A stretch of DNA of 64,000 nucleotides from an uncultured Neomegalonema sp. (GTDB taxonomy: Bacteria > Pseudomonadota > Alphaproteobacteria > Rhodobacterales > Rhodobacteraceae), in NCBI GenBank assembly GCA_937990185.1, contig CALKBI010000041.1, positions 1 through 64,000 of the forward strand, given 5' to 3'. Of this stretch, positions 7,462 through 16,205 are shown piece after piece (position 1 is the first letter of the stretch; the number at the start of each line of letters is the position of its first letter). The translations under genes and the position numbers were made by a program. Below the pieces are notes generated by a model. That model saw nothing but the letters and a program-made list of their open reading frames with translations. It was not told where the DNA came from and ran no database searches.

Positions 7462-8163
7462 ATGGCCTACCCCAGCATTCCGGGCTTCAAGCCAATCCTT
7501 GGCGACATCGATGCCGAGGAGAATTTCGAGACCGAAACCGAGATCGGTATGGTTGTCGGAATCGAGTATACCGATGCGAACAACTTCAAGACGCGGCGAC
7601 GGATTTCTTTCAGCCGTGTCAACGAAACGACCGGAACGATTTCTGCGTATTGCCTCGAACGTGCAGCCCCCCGCAGCTTTCGAATCGATCGGATCAATTG
7701 TTTTATCGATTTGGATGGACAGGTGTTTTCCCCGCCGGACTTTTTCTCGCTTCTTGGCGGGCCGAATGGTCCGCACATTCAAGGCGAGACAAAACAGCGC
7801 CCGCCCGTTTGGGAAATCTTTTGGCGCAGACTCGTCATCTTTTGCGCCATGGGTCATTCCGACGGGTTCATGCACGAGGAAGAAGTCGAAGCGGTGTGTG
7901 TTGCGATGCTGGATCATGCGGAGCGCGATGGCTTGTTTTGCAAAGACCCCGAGATCGAAGCCCTTCGCGCGCGAATTCGCCGCATCAAAATCACCGCCCA
8001 AGATGCAATCAACGCTGCGAAAAAGTTGTCCACACAACCTGTTCAAAGCAAAAAACGGATTATGCGCTCGCTCGCGCGTATCGCGAACACAGACGGCGAG
8101 CAACACGAGGGGGAATTCGATCTGCTGATCGAAATTCAACGTGCACTGCGTTTGTCCGACTGA
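7462..8163 (+). CDS. WYL-like / TerB-like two-domain protein
   Basis: The protein has 233 residues. Residues 25-90 resemble the small beta-barrel of WYL domains: an EYTDANNFKTRRR strand pair, then SAYCLERAAPRSFRIDRI. Residues 120-230 look like a helical TerB-type domain with two acidic repeats, HSDGFMHEEEVEAV and NTDGEQHEGEFDLL, which in TerB proteins bind divalent metal. There is no helix-turn-helix and no membrane segment. The partner membrane protein lies 3 bp upstream. WYL and TerB domains are both common in stress and phage-defence settings, but no function can be assigned here. The domain calls come from pattern recognition only. Confidence 0.6.
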   Translation: MAYPSIPGFKPILGDIDAEENFETETEIGMVVGIEYTDANNFKTRRRISFSRVNETTGTISAYCLERAAPRSFRIDRINCFIDLDGQVFSPPDFFSLLGGPNGPHIQGETKQRPPVWEIFWRRLVIFCAMGHSDGFMHEEEVEAVCVAMLDHAERDGLFCKDPEIEALRARIRRIKITAQDAINAAKKLSTQPVQSKKRIMRSLARIANTDGEQHEGEFDLLIEIQRALRLSD

Positions 8164-8214
8164 ACCGCTCATTGCGCGCACCCGTTCGCTTCGACTTTCG
8201 GAATGCTCGGCGCT

Positions 8215-8418
8215 GGTGTGGCAATGGCTCCTTATTTGGGATGGCGGATTGCTCAGAAGATCGCAAAAACGTCAGATGCGGCTTCGCCTCTTGATGTAAC
8301 CACGTTTAGACGATGGCCTCCGCAAAGCCTCATGCCTTGGGGAATGCGGGCCTTCGAGCTGTGGCATCGCTATAAAGACAGGCGCGAAGGGGTGCTTGCG
8401 CCGATTGATTATCGGTAG
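8215..8418 (+). pseudogene. 3' fragment of the FAD oxidoreductase in repeat copy 2
   Basis: The last 67 codons of the oxidoreductase, plus stop, are present without the rest of the gene; the sequence is joined at 8214/8215 to unrelated DNA. An ATG at 8203 could open a 71-residue frame, but it lacks the FAD-binding domain. Only synonymous differences separate it from the intact gene. Confidence 0.85.
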
Positions 8419-8552
8419 TTTTAGCTTTTTCTCGTCCTCCGCGCGCAAAAGCTGCATCGACATTCCGCCGCTCAGCGCTATTGTCCAGCCAAAATTCAAG
8501 CAGGACAGATCAGCGTGACCAACCTTACCGATTCCGCCGCCCAACTTCTTGA
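8215..8552. repeat. 338-bp direct repeat, copy 2
   Basis: This is the second copy of 6617-6954 (332 of 338 bases identical by my count). Here the oxidoreductase part is the broken one and pmbA is intact. The two copies bracket 1260 bp of unrelated DNA holding the two-gene cassette. Confidence 0.97.
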
Positions 8553-9849
8553 CCTCGCCATGAAAGCGGGGGCCGAGCAAGCCTCGGCCAGTTCCGCATG
8601 GAATGACGGTATCGAAGCCTCTGCGCGGGATGGGGTTATCGAAGAGATTGGTCGCTCGGAAAGCCTTGATATCGGTGTTCGGGTCATCATTGGCGAAAAG
8701 CAGGCATGTGTGTCCTCTTCGAGTGATAAGCCTGATGTGCTGCGCGAATTGGCAGAACGGGCTGTTGCTATGGCTCGGGAGACGCCGGACGATCCGTATT
8801 GCGGTCTGCCTGATGCCTCGGCTGTGGCAAAAGACTTCCCTGATTGCGACTTGTTTGACAGCACAGAAACGGATGCCGATGCGTTGCGGGATCTGGCGCT
8901 GGAGGCGGATCAAGCTGCGCGCGATGTAGAGGGTATTGGTAAAACGGATGGTTCGGGTGCGACTTGGACCCGCCGCCGTGCTGCGCTTGTTATGTCGAAT
9001 GGGTTCTCAGCCGAGAGACAAGGCAGTTTTTGGAGTGTGTCCTGCACCGCGATTGCGGGCGAAGGACTGGGCATGGAACGCGATTACGATTGGAGCAGCG
9101 GGCGCTTTCGAGAAGACCTGCGCGATGCTGCCGATGTGGGCCGCGAAGCTGGAGAGCGGACAGTTGCCAGACTAAACCCGCGAAAGGCTAAAAGCTGTGC
9201 CGTACCGGTGATTTACGATCAACGGCTCGCGGCGTCATTGCTGGGCAATTTCTTGGGAGCAATCAACGGCGCGTCCGTGACGCGCGGGTCGAGTTACCTC
9301 AAAGACAAGCTCGGCGAGCAAGTCTTCGCCAAAGGTATCTCGGTCATCGACGATCCTCACCGCAAACGCGGTCAGGTATCGCGGCCCTTTGACGGCGAGG
9401 GATTGCCGACACGAAAGCTGAATTTGATCGAGGATGGCGTTCTCACAACATGGATTCTCGATACGGCAACGGCGCGCCAGTTATCGATGGACTCCACAGG
9501 TTCGGCCTCATTCTCGGTCGGATCACCGCCGCGCCCAAGCTCATCAAATGTGACGTTAGCCCCCGGAAAGCGTACCCGCGCCGAGATGATTGCGGGACTT
9601 GAAGAGGGCTTTTTGATCACGGAAATGCTCGGCGCAAGCATCAATGCAACGACCGGCGATTATAGTCGCGGGGCCAGCGGATACTGGATCGAGAATGGCG
9701 AAATCGCCTATCCGGTCACAGAGGCCACAGTCGCAGGAAACCTGATTGAGATATTCGCCAATCTTGAACCTGCTGATGATCTTCCGCTTGATCGGGGCGT
9801 TGCCTCGCCGAGTGTCCTCGTGACGGGATTGCAGATTTCTGGTGAATAA
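8515..9849 (+). CDS. pmbA: TldD/PmbA family protein (PmbA/TldE type)
   Basis: The 444-residue protein is the usual length of PmbA (TldE). Conserved stretches include ASSAWNDGIEASARDG near the N terminus and STGSASFSVGSPPRPSSSN and GASGYWIENGEIAYPV in the C-terminal half. It lacks an HExxxH motif, as TldE subunits do; TldD supplies the catalytic zinc site and is not in this window. TldD/E degrade unfolded peptides and process microcin-like substrates or the CcdA antitoxin. The GTG start at 8515 follows CAGGACAG, and the start is supported by the duplicated 5' end in repeat copy 1. Overlaps cysQ by 8 bases. Confidence 0.9.
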   Translation: MTNLTDSAAQLLDLAMKAGAEQASASSAWNDGIEASARDGVIEEIGRSESLDIGVRVIIGEKQACVSSSSDKPDVLRELAERAVAMARETPDDPYCGLPDASAVAKDFPDCDLFDSTETDADALRDLALEADQAARDVEGIGKTDGSGATWTRRRAALVMSNGFSAERQGSFWSVSCTAIAGEGLGMERDYDWSSGRFREDLRDAADVGREAGERTVARLNPRKAKSCAVPVIYDQRLAASLLGNFLGAINGASVTRGSSYLKDKLGEQVFAKGISVIDDPHRKRGQVSRPFDGEGLPTRKLNLIEDGVLTTWILDTATARQLSMDSTGSASFSVGSPPRPSSSNVTLAPGKRTRAEMIAGLEEGFLITEMLGASINATTGDYSRGASGYWIENGEIAYPVTEATVAGNLIEIFANLEPADDLPLDRGVASPSVLVTGLQISGE

Positions 9850-10648
9850 CCCCATCGCGCTTCAGGATGATTTAGACTTGTTGCACGCTGCCGTAACGGC
9901 GGCGGCAGAGTTGGTCATGGGGTATTACCAGCGTGACCCTAAATCTTGGAAAAAGAACGATGTTTCGCCGGTTTCCGAGGCTGATCTTGCCTCAGATAAA
10001 TTGCTCAATGACATGCTGTTAAAGGACCGCCCCGACTATGGTTGGTTGTCCGAGGAAACAGAAGATAATCAGGATCGTCTTTCATGCGAGTCTGTTTGGG
10101 TGGTGGACCCCATCGACGGAACCAATGCGTTCTTGCAGGGTAAGCCGGACTTTACTGTCTGTGCTGGTCTGGTGCGTGAGGGGCAGGCGGTTGCGGGTGT
10201 AATCGTCAATCCGGTTCATAAGCAGACGTTTACGGCGGTTTTGGGCGGCGGTGCTTGGCTCAATGGTGAGCGCCTTGAAGAACCCAAACCGAGTGCATTG
10301 ACCGAAGCTCGGTATTTAGGTCGCCGGAATGTCATGAAGCCGGATCATTGGCGTCAATCACCACCCGTAGCAAAGCCTGATTATGTTGGCTCGCTTGCAT
10401 ATCAGCTTTGCCTTGTTGCGATGGGCAAATGGGATGCTGCGATCTCGGTGAGTGGTTTGCATGAATGGGATATTGCAGCGGCAGGGTTGATCCTCACCGA
10501 GTCGGGATGTGTGCTTACTGATCAAATGGGGGAGGTTATCAGGTATAACGCGGCCCTGCCTGTGATTGACGGAATGATTGCAGCCGGACCAGCACTGCAC
10601 GCGGATATTCGCCGCGATTTGATCCCCAAATGCACCGGCGCAAGTTGA
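9842..10648 (+). CDS. cysQ: Inositol-monophosphatase-family phosphatase, probably CysQ
   Basis: The 268-residue protein carries the Mg-dependent phosphatase motifs of the IMPase superfamily: SEETED (about 73-78), WVVDPIDGTNAF (about 88-99) and HEWDIAAAGLIL (about 208-219). The likely reaction is hydrolysis of 3'-phosphoadenosine 5'-phosphate to AMP, a product of sulfate activation. The GTG start overlaps the pmbA stop. Its position ahead of the lipid A genes is a pattern I associate with Rhodobacteraceae. Inositol-1-monophosphatase is the alternative. Confidence 0.75.
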   Translation: MNNPIALQDDLDLLHAAVTAAAELVMGYYQRDPKSWKKNDVSPVSEADLASDKLLNDMLLKDRPDYGWLSEETEDNQDRLSCESVWVVDPIDGTNAFLQGKPDFTVCAGLVREGQAVAGVIVNPVHKQTFTAVLGGGAWLNGERLEEPKPSALTEARYLGRRNVMKPDHWRQSPPVAKPDYVGSLAYQLCLVAMGKWDAAISVSGLHEWDIAAAGLILTESGCVLTDQMGEVIRYNAALPVIDGMIAAGPALHADIRRDLIPKCTGAS

Positions 10649-11268
10649 TGAGTGCTGATTTTCTAACAGCATTTGCTATTCTCTTTGTCATGATCGATCC
10701 CATCGGTCTGACGCCGCTTTTTGCGGCTTTGACTGCAGGAACAGATCAAAAAAGGCGCATAGGGATTGCGTTGCGCGCTGTATTGGTGGCGGCGGTTATC
10801 CTGACCGTATTTGGTTTGGCGGGGGATGCGTTACTCAAATCTGTCGGTATTTCACTCCCTGCGTTTCGAATTTCCGGCGGGATCATGTTGTTTTTGTTGG
10901 CAGTGGATATGCTGTTTGAAAAACGAACGGAAAGGCGAGAGAAAAGCGCTGAGGAAGACCAACCGAATGACCCATCGGTCTTTCCTCTCGCAACGCCGCT
11001 GATCGCTGGCCCCGGCGCTATGGCGACAATGATTTTGCTGATTTCCGAGCACCCCGGAGATACCAGCGGGCAAATCATGGTGTACCTTGGGATGGCCTCG
11101 GTTCTCGCAATTTGTGTGATAGCTTTTATGGCGACCGGCATGATTGAGCGGATGATTGGCCCTACGGGCATTAAAGTGCTGACGCGCCTGTTTGGAACCT
11201 TGCTCGGCGCACTTGCAGTACAATTTGTTCTCGATGGTATTGGAGAGTTTTGGAATATCGCGCATTGA
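10648..11268 (+). CDS. MarC family integral membrane protein
   Basis: About 206 residues with six predicted membrane helices. The N-terminal FVMIDPIGLTPLF and the ATPLIAGPGAMATMILL stretch near residue 120 are the repeated PxG motifs of the MarC/UPF0056 family. Despite the name, no antibiotic role is established for the family. I use the ATG at 10648, which overlaps the cysQ stop (TGATG); an ATG 18 bases upstream is possible. Transport substrate unknown. Confidence 0.88.
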   Translation: MSADFLTAFAILFVMIDPIGLTPLFAALTAGTDQKRRIGIALRAVLVAAVILTVFGLAGDALLKSVGISLPAFRISGGIMLFLLAVDMLFEKRTERREKSAEEDQPNDPSVFPLATPLIAGPGAMATMILLISEHPGDTSGQIMVYLGMASVLAICVIAFMATGMIERMIGPTGIKVLTRLFGTLLGALAVQFVLDGIGEFWNIAH

Positions 11269-11376
11269 GTGTGGCGCGGGATAATGTTTCTCTCTTTAGC
11301 CTTTAAAAATACGTCATTGCATTGACCCGCCAAGCGTTGAGGCAATATACAGCGCCGAACCGATAAGGAATGTCAT

Positions 11377-11610
11377 ATGGCTAAGCTACACATCGTTTTT
11401 GGCGGTGAACTCATAGACCCGAGCCGTAACGAATTTCGCAACTACGAAGAAATTGATATGGTTGGTGTCTTTCCTAGCTATGCGACTGCGCATGAAGCGT
11501 GGAAAGAGGCGGCGCAACGCACCGTCGATAATGCCCATATGCGTTATTACATTGCGCATTTACATCGCCTTCGTGATGAAGAGCGTGAGTCGAGCGCTGA
11601 ACCTTCCTAA
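11377..11610 (+). CDS. DUF4170 domain protein
   Basis: The 77-residue soluble protein matches what I recall of the DUF4170 family (FGGELIDP, VGVFPSY, AHMRYYIAHLHRL). These short proteins are typically found beside lipid A genes in alphaproteobacteria, and here it precedes the acyltransferase by five bases. No function is known; co-occurrence suggests a regulatory or structural role in lipopolysaccharide assembly. ATAAGGA lies upstream of the ATG. Confidence 0.75.
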   Translation: MAKLHIVFGGELIDPSRNEFRNYEEIDMVGVFPSYATAHEAWKEAAQRTVDNAHMRYYIAHLHRLRDEERESSAEPS

Positions 11611-11615
11611 ATACC

Positions 11616-12335
11616 GTGAAGACGCCACGCTTTTTGCGCACTCCGATTTCGAAAGTGTTTGAATGGGTTGCGCCCAGTCTCGGGACAGCTTTCATTCGCT
11701 TCACTCACCGCACAACGCGCTGGCGGTGGGAAGGGCGTGAGCATTTGCAAAAGGTGATCGACGATAAAACGCCGGTGATTTTTGCGTTTTGGCATAGCCG
11801 TCTTTTGATGATGTGCCCGCGTATGGAAGAAAGCCCGCTGCCGATCCGCGTGCTTGTCTCGCAGAACCGCGATGGCGAGGTAATCTCGAATGTTGTGCGT
11901 CGGTTTGGGCAGGATACGATCCGTGGCTCGACTCGAAATCCTAATAAAACCAAAGACAAGGGCAGTGGACCCGCTGTGCTGGAGATGTTGCGCCATTTGC
12001 GGAGCGGAGGCTCGGGGGCAATTACGCCTGATGGTCCGCGCGGCCCGTGTTGCGTTGCGCAGACAGGGGCGACGATGCTATCTGCGCAGTCTGGCGTTCC
12101 AATTATTCCGCTATCCTACTCAACAAATTTTGCCAAAACGCTTTCAAGTTGGGATCGTTTTTTGTTTGCGTTGCCTTTCGGGCGCGGTGCCTTTGTCGTT
12201 GGCCATCCTATCCTACCACCGGAGGCAGATGATGAGGCGGCGCTTGAGGAGCACAGAGTAAATCTGGAGGACACCCTGACGTCTTTGATGCACAGGGCTG
12301 ATATGATTGTGGGGCGACAGGATACAAGAGCATGA
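11616..12335 (+). CDS. Lysophospholipid acyltransferase family protein (DUF374)
   Basis: The 239-residue protein has a DUF374-type acyltransferase fold. FWHSRLLMM (about 50) replaces the HxxxxD box with the family's own histidine motif, and ITPDGPRGP (about 137-145) is the second hallmark. It probably acylates a lipid A or lysolipid intermediate at the inner membrane. The GTG start at 11616 follows the DUF4170 stop by five bases. The stop overlaps waaA by ATGA, so the two are translationally coupled. Confidence 0.82.
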   Translation: MKTPRFLRTPISKVFEWVAPSLGTAFIRFTHRTTRWRWEGREHLQKVIDDKTPVIFAFWHSRLLMMCPRMEESPLPIRVLVSQNRDGEVISNVVRRFGQDTIRGSTRNPNKTKDKGSGPAVLEMLRHLRSGGSGAITPDGPRGPCCVAQTGATMLSAQSGVPIIPLSYSTNFAKTLSSWDRFLFALPFGRGAFVVGHPILPPEADDEAALEEHRVNLEDTLTSLMHRADMIVGRQDTRA

Positions 12336-13621
12336 CGCTGTTGTTAAAGTCTTGGCGTGGTCTCATGTCGATGAGCGAGCCGATCCGCTCTCGTCATCTG
12401 CACCGCCGTGTCGCAAAAGGTAAAGAGCAACCAGAGCGGCTGTGTGAACGGTATGGCAGGGCAACCGTATCCCGCTCTGAAGGGCCGCTGCTCTGGGTTC
12501 ATGCGGCCAGCAATGGCGAAGCATTAGCGGCTCTGCCTTTGATTGATGCGCTGCGAGCCGAAACGCCGAACCTGCTAGTTTTGGTCACGACCTTTACGGT
12601 CACCGGAGCTGAATTGATCAGCAAGCAAGCACCGCATGTTACGCATCAATATAAACCGTCCGAAGACCCCGCTGCGATCCGGGCATTTCTGACTCATTGG
12701 CATCCTGATCTAGCTTTATTTGTCGAATCCGAGTTCTGGCCGAACCTGATTATGCAAACGTCCGAGCGCGGGATTCCTATGGCTCAGGTGAATGGCCATC
12801 TTTCGAAAGGCAGCTTTCGGGGGTGGCGATTTGCGAGCGGTAGTTTTCGCGATTTAATGTCCCGGATGTCCGCTTGTCTTGTGAAGACGGATGAGATCAA
12901 AGACAGGATGGTCGCTTTGGGCGTTTCTGCGGACAAAGTTTCCGTTACTGGCGATCTAAAAGGATCTCGCGCAATACAATATCCACAGCCTGCGGCTTTA
13001 TCCGCGCTGCGCGAGCAAATCGGATCAAGGCCGGTATTTCTCGCGGCCAGCACACATCCGGGCGAAGAAGAAGCGGTGGCAGACGCCCACGAAGCGCAAA
13101 GCGTTCGTGTACCGGATTATCTGACGATTATTGCTCCCCGTCACGCAGTTCGAGGGGATGAGATCGAAGCCATGCTTATGGCGCGGGGCTTGACGGTGCA
13201 TCGTCGCAGTAAGGGCCAATCTCCGAAAGGCGCCGCTATTTATTTGGCGGATACAACAGGTGAAATGCCGCTCTGGTACTCTGTGGCTCCGATTACCTTC
13301 ATTGGTGCTGGCTGGGGAGAAAGCGGCGGGCATAACCCTCTGGAGGCTGCGCAGCTTGGCTCTGCGATACTGAGCGGGCCAAATGTCCATGCATCCCAAG
13401 CGGCTTATGACAATCTGCAACGGGCTGAGGCCGTTCTGTTTGTTTCGGATGCCAAAGACCTTACCGCTGCGCTACAGACTTTAACGGACGATAGCGGCAA
13501 GCCCACCGCCCAAACGCTTGCGATGGCAAAAGCGGGGCAAGCGGCCTCGGCCCCCGACCCCGGACCCCTTACGCGCACATTGGAAAGTTTGCGTCCTTTG
13601 ACCGAGCAGGCATTCCGATGA
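12332..13621 (+). CDS. waaA: 3-deoxy-D-manno-octulosonic acid transferase
   Basis: The 429-residue glycosyltransferase joins Kdo from CMP-Kdo to lipid IVA at the inner membrane. Family marks are the N-terminal membrane-proximal segment, LWVHAASNGEALAALPLI with its acceptor-side catalytic acid, LFVESEFWPNL, and the C-terminal GESGGHNPLEAAQLG nucleotide-sugar motif. It overlaps the acyltransferase upstream and lpxK downstream by four bases each. Length and order are typical. Confidence 0.93.
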   Translation: MTLLLKSWRGLMSMSEPIRSRHLHRRVAKGKEQPERLCERYGRATVSRSEGPLLWVHAASNGEALAALPLIDALRAETPNLLVLVTTFTVTGAELISKQAPHVTHQYKPSEDPAAIRAFLTHWHPDLALFVESEFWPNLIMQTSERGIPMAQVNGHLSKGSFRGWRFASGSFRDLMSRMSACLVKTDEIKDRMVALGVSADKVSVTGDLKGSRAIQYPQPAALSALREQIGSRPVFLAASTHPGEEEAVADAHEAQSVRVPDYLTIIAPRHAVRGDEIEAMLMARGLTVHRRSKGQSPKGAAIYLADTTGEMPLWYSVAPITFIGAGWGESGGHNPLEAAQLGSAILSGPNVHASQAAYDNLQRAEAVLFVSDAKDLTAALQTLTDDSGKPTAQTLAMAKAGQAASAPDPGPLTRTLESLRPLTEQAFR

Positions 13622-14607
13622 AAGCGCCTGCCTTCTGGGATAAACAGAACTGGTTCTCGACAGTTCTTTTACCTCCGAGCTGGCTTTATAATGCGGCGAG
13701 CAAATGGGTCCAAGGACGTAAAACGCCTTACCGTGCGCCTGTGCCGGTGATTTGCGTTGGTAATCTGACGGTGGGTGGAACCGGCAAGACCCCCACAGTT
13801 ATTGCATTGATAAAACGCCTGACAGAGCAGGGCGCGACAGTCCATGCCGTGTCGCGCGGATATGGTGGAACTGAAACAGGCCCAACGCTCGTCGAGATAG
13901 GTCCGCATACGGCGGAAGAAGTTGGCGACGAGCCGCTACTAATTGCGTCTTATGCGCCGATATGGGTAGCGCGTGATCGTGCCGCTGGAGTTCGGGCGGC
14001 AGTCAATGCGGGCGCTGATATCATTGTGCTAGATGATGGCCATCAAAACGCTTCTGTTGCTAAAGACCTGTCGATCATCGTCGTGGATGCGGCTTATGGG
14101 TTCGGGAATGAACGTGTTTTGCCTGCTGGTCCCTTGCGGGAGGCGATCAGCGCAGGGATGAACCGCGCTGATGTTGTCGTGCTTATCGGCGAGCCGAAAA
14201 CCCCGTGGCCCGAGACGTTCCATGGAAAACCAGTTCTGCGCGCTGCGCTGCACCCCCGCTTCTCCGGGATGTCGTTGGACGGCGCTAGGGTGTTGGCTTT
14301 CGCGGGGATTGGTCGCCCGGAAAAGTTCTTTGAAACCGTGGCAGCGCAAGGCGCTATCATCGAAGACAGGGAAGTCTTTTCTGATCATCAGGTTTATAAC
14401 CGCCCGATCATCGACAGATTGATGGCGCGGGCAGAAGCCCAAGACCTGATGATCGTCACTACAGAAAAAGATATGGTGAAATTACCAGAGTACACGCGTG
14501 GTAAAATTTGGCCGATCCCAGTAGATTTGATTTTTGACCATGAAGAAAAATTAACCGTATTCGATCTTTTCACAGGTCGTAACAGTAATGAGAGATCTCC
14601 AATTTAG
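13618..14607 (+). CDS. lpxK: Tetraacyldisaccharide 4'-kinase
   Basis: The 329-residue inner-membrane-associated kinase phosphorylates the 4' position of the lipid A disaccharide. The P-loop NLTVGGTGKTP is at about residues 50-60, the catalytic-region motif LDDGHQN near 139-145, and an N-terminal hydrophobic segment precedes the P-loop. It ends the lipid A/Kdo operon; a GC-rich hairpin follows about 85 bp after the stop. Confidence 0.95.
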   Translation: MKAPAFWDKQNWFSTVLLPPSWLYNAASKWVQGRKTPYRAPVPVICVGNLTVGGTGKTPTVIALIKRLTEQGATVHAVSRGYGGTETGPTLVEIGPHTAEEVGDEPLLIASYAPIWVARDRAAGVRAAVNAGADIIVLDDGHQNASVAKDLSIIVVDAAYGFGNERVLPAGPLREAISAGMNRADVVVLIGEPKTPWPETFHGKPVLRAALHPRFSGMSLDGARVLAFAGIGRPEKFFETVAAQGAIIEDREVFSDHQVYNRPIIDRLMARAEAQDLMIVTTEKDMVKLPEYTRGKIWPIPVDLIFDHEEKLTVFDLFTGRNSNERSPI

Positions 14608-14692
14608 GCGAAACACGGCAATTATTGTCTAATTACTGTCGGAAATCTATGAATTGTGTGAGGGTGCGCTCCCCTCTGTTTGGCGCGCTGGC

Positions 14693-14733
14693 GGTGGCCC
14701 CGCGAACACTCCCCTCTGACCCTCGCGGCCACC
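14693..14733. terminator. GC-rich hairpin downstream of lpxK
   Basis: GGTGGCC (14693-14699) with CGCGA (14701-14705) pairs with TCGCG and GCCACC (14723-14733); one unpaired C interrupts the stem. CCCCTCTG occurs both before the hairpin and in its loop. There is no clear T tract. It may end the lipid A transcript, or be a small dispersed palindrome. Confidence 0.4.
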
Positions 14734-14784
14734 GTCATCTTATCAGTTGTATAATCCGGCCCAGATTTTGCTTCGCGCGGGGGT

Positions 14785-15312
14785 ATGAATGGTGTTTGGA
14801 AGATTGTTGTTATAGCGACGATGGTTGCCGGCACGAAGTCGGCCTATGCTGGGTCTTGGCAACCTAAAGACGTTCAAATCCAACCCTTAAAAGTCGAAAA
14901 AGTCGAAAAAGTTGAAACAACCTTTGCTGTCGCGAATGCGTGGCGTGCCAGCATTGAGTACGGCATTGTGGCCCAATCTGTTCAAATTGCTCAGCAATTT
15001 GCCTCCGGCGATGAAGATGGCTGGTCAAGGCCTGTATTCGTGACACTCCAACACCGTTTTGCTGGTGATGATGTGATCCCGTATTTTGGTGCAGGCGTCG
15101 GATATGCCGAAAGCTTGGTTGATACCTCTTCGGAGGTAGAAGAGGATGCAGTTGCCTTCAAAGGCGTGCTTGGCACTGAGATGGCACTAGAAGAAGGCTT
15201 GGGGGTTTTCTTTGAATATGGTTTTGCGGTTGCGCCGAAAGCAAACGCTCTATCGGCAAATTCTATACGTAGTCATTCATTGAATACCGGCTTGACCCTC
15301 GATTTGAATTAG
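14785..15312 (+). CDS. Small outer-membrane beta-barrel-like protein
   Basis: The 175-residue protein begins with a cleavable signal sequence ending around AYAG (residues 20-23). The mature part alternates hydrophobic and polar residues as in beta strands. YFGAGVGYAES and the closing SLNTGLTLDLN resemble OmpA/OmpW-type eight-strand barrels and end in a hydrophobic residue pattern. A short VEKVEKVE repeat follows the signal. It is preceded by a hairpin and converges with the DUF2937 gene. Function unknown. Confidence 0.6.
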   Translation: MNGVWKIVVIATMVAGTKSAYAGSWQPKDVQIQPLKVEKVEKVETTFAVANAWRASIEYGIVAQSVQIAQQFASGDEDGWSRPVFVTLQHRFAGDDVIPYFGAGVGYAESLVDTSSEVEEDAVAFKGVLGTEMALEEGLGVFFEYGFAVAPKANALSANSIRSHSLNTGLTLDLN

Positions 15313-15330
15313 AAGCGCATCGCTGGGGCG

Positions 15331-15885
15331 TTAACTTGCGCGTTCTCTGGGTCTGCTGCGAATCCGATCCTCGGCATAACGCTCACGCGGTGCATGATAC
15401 CTTGGTCTGCGTCTTCTGAATAGCGAGAGAATTACACCGAAGATTGTGTGGCTAACTAAAAAGCCAGCGGCGCTATACGCTAATCCCTCAAGCGTTGTGG
15501 GGATAGCAGGTTTGTATGTATTCCAAGTGCGTTTCAGAAGCTGGCTGTCCGCCCCCGAAATGAATACAGGCAGGCGGGAAAAGATACTTGCTCCGCTTAT
15601 CGAGCGCCAGTGATCAGACATGTCGTGCCAACGGTCTATCGTTGTCTGCATTGATGTACCGCGCCTCACAAAGAACGAGTCCCCGGAACGTGTGTAGCGT
15701 TCGATGGCCGACGCGCGGTCCATGCCCGCCGAGTTCGCATCGCGGTCAAAATGCCTGACGACCGTGGCCAACTCATCAATCGCACCACCCAGTCGTTGTT
15801 TATACTGCTGCATAAACTCAGGTGCTTGCGAGGCGATCATTGCACCGACACATCCGGCGATTAAGAGACTCGTGAAACGAAACAT
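15331..15885 (-). CDS. DUF2937 family membrane protein
   Basis: The 184-residue protein has an N-terminal hydrophobic segment (about 5-20), the family motif SQAPEFMQQYKQRLGGAIDEL (residues 19-39), and a second membrane helix around 135-155, followed by an arginine-rich cytoplasmic tail. This matches DUF2937 as I recall it. No role is known. It lies alone, tail to tail with the barrel protein. Confidence 0.7.
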   Translation of the reverse strand: MFRFTSLLIAGCVGAMIASQAPEFMQQYKQRLGGAIDELATVVRHFDRDANSAGMDRASAIERYTRSGDSFFVRRGTSMQTTIDRWHDMSDHWRSISGASIFSRLPVFISGADSQLLKRTWNTYKPAIPTTLEGLAYSAAGFLVSHTIFGVILSLFRRRRPRYHAPRERYAEDRIRSRPRERAS

Positions 15886-16205
15886 CTAATATTACCCTGT
15901 TGATGCTTTGTATTAACTACCTAGCATAATAAATTGTAATCAGTCAAAAATATGATTTTTAATGATGCTATTTTGCGTGTTCTGATTGCCGATAATTCGC
16001 TGCGTGAGTGAGGTATTTTGTCCCGAAGTCTTCGTTGAATGACCTTAACACTTCGTAACCAGCAGACGTGTGATCCGGTATCTTCGAACCAAACCTCACT
16101 GGACCCGCATATAAAAAATGCCCCCGACCATTTATTGGAAGGGAGCATAATATTTGTACCGAATAGCGTGTAAAGAAACTGCCCCTGCAGGACAGCTCCT
16201 GAAGT
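15886..16205. other. Intergenic, no gene seen
   Basis: This 320-bp AT-rich stretch separates the DUF2937 start from the mmsA stop. A 75-codon minus-strand frame at 15921-16148 has no recognisable motif or ribosome-binding site. A weak pair, CAGGA/TCCTG, near 16184-16200 could be part of an mmsA terminator. Confidence 0.6.

Noticed and set aside
6880-8181. Long minus-strand frame of 433 codons across the insertion
   Set aside because: It runs antisense to two better-supported genes and both repeat edges, is rich in His/Arg/Cys as antisense frames are, and has no domain pattern.
6984-8294. Long plus-strand frame of 436 codons across the insertion
   Set aside because: Arg- and Cys-rich composition with no motif; it overlaps the two cassette genes in another frame and runs into the repeat.
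6617-8552. Transposon with target-site duplication
   Set aside because: A 338-bp duplication is far too long for transposase target duplication, and no transposase or terminal inverted repeats are present.
15921-16148. 75-codon minus-strand frame in the gap before mmsA
   Set aside because: No ribosome-binding site, no recognisable motif, AT-rich intergenic composition.
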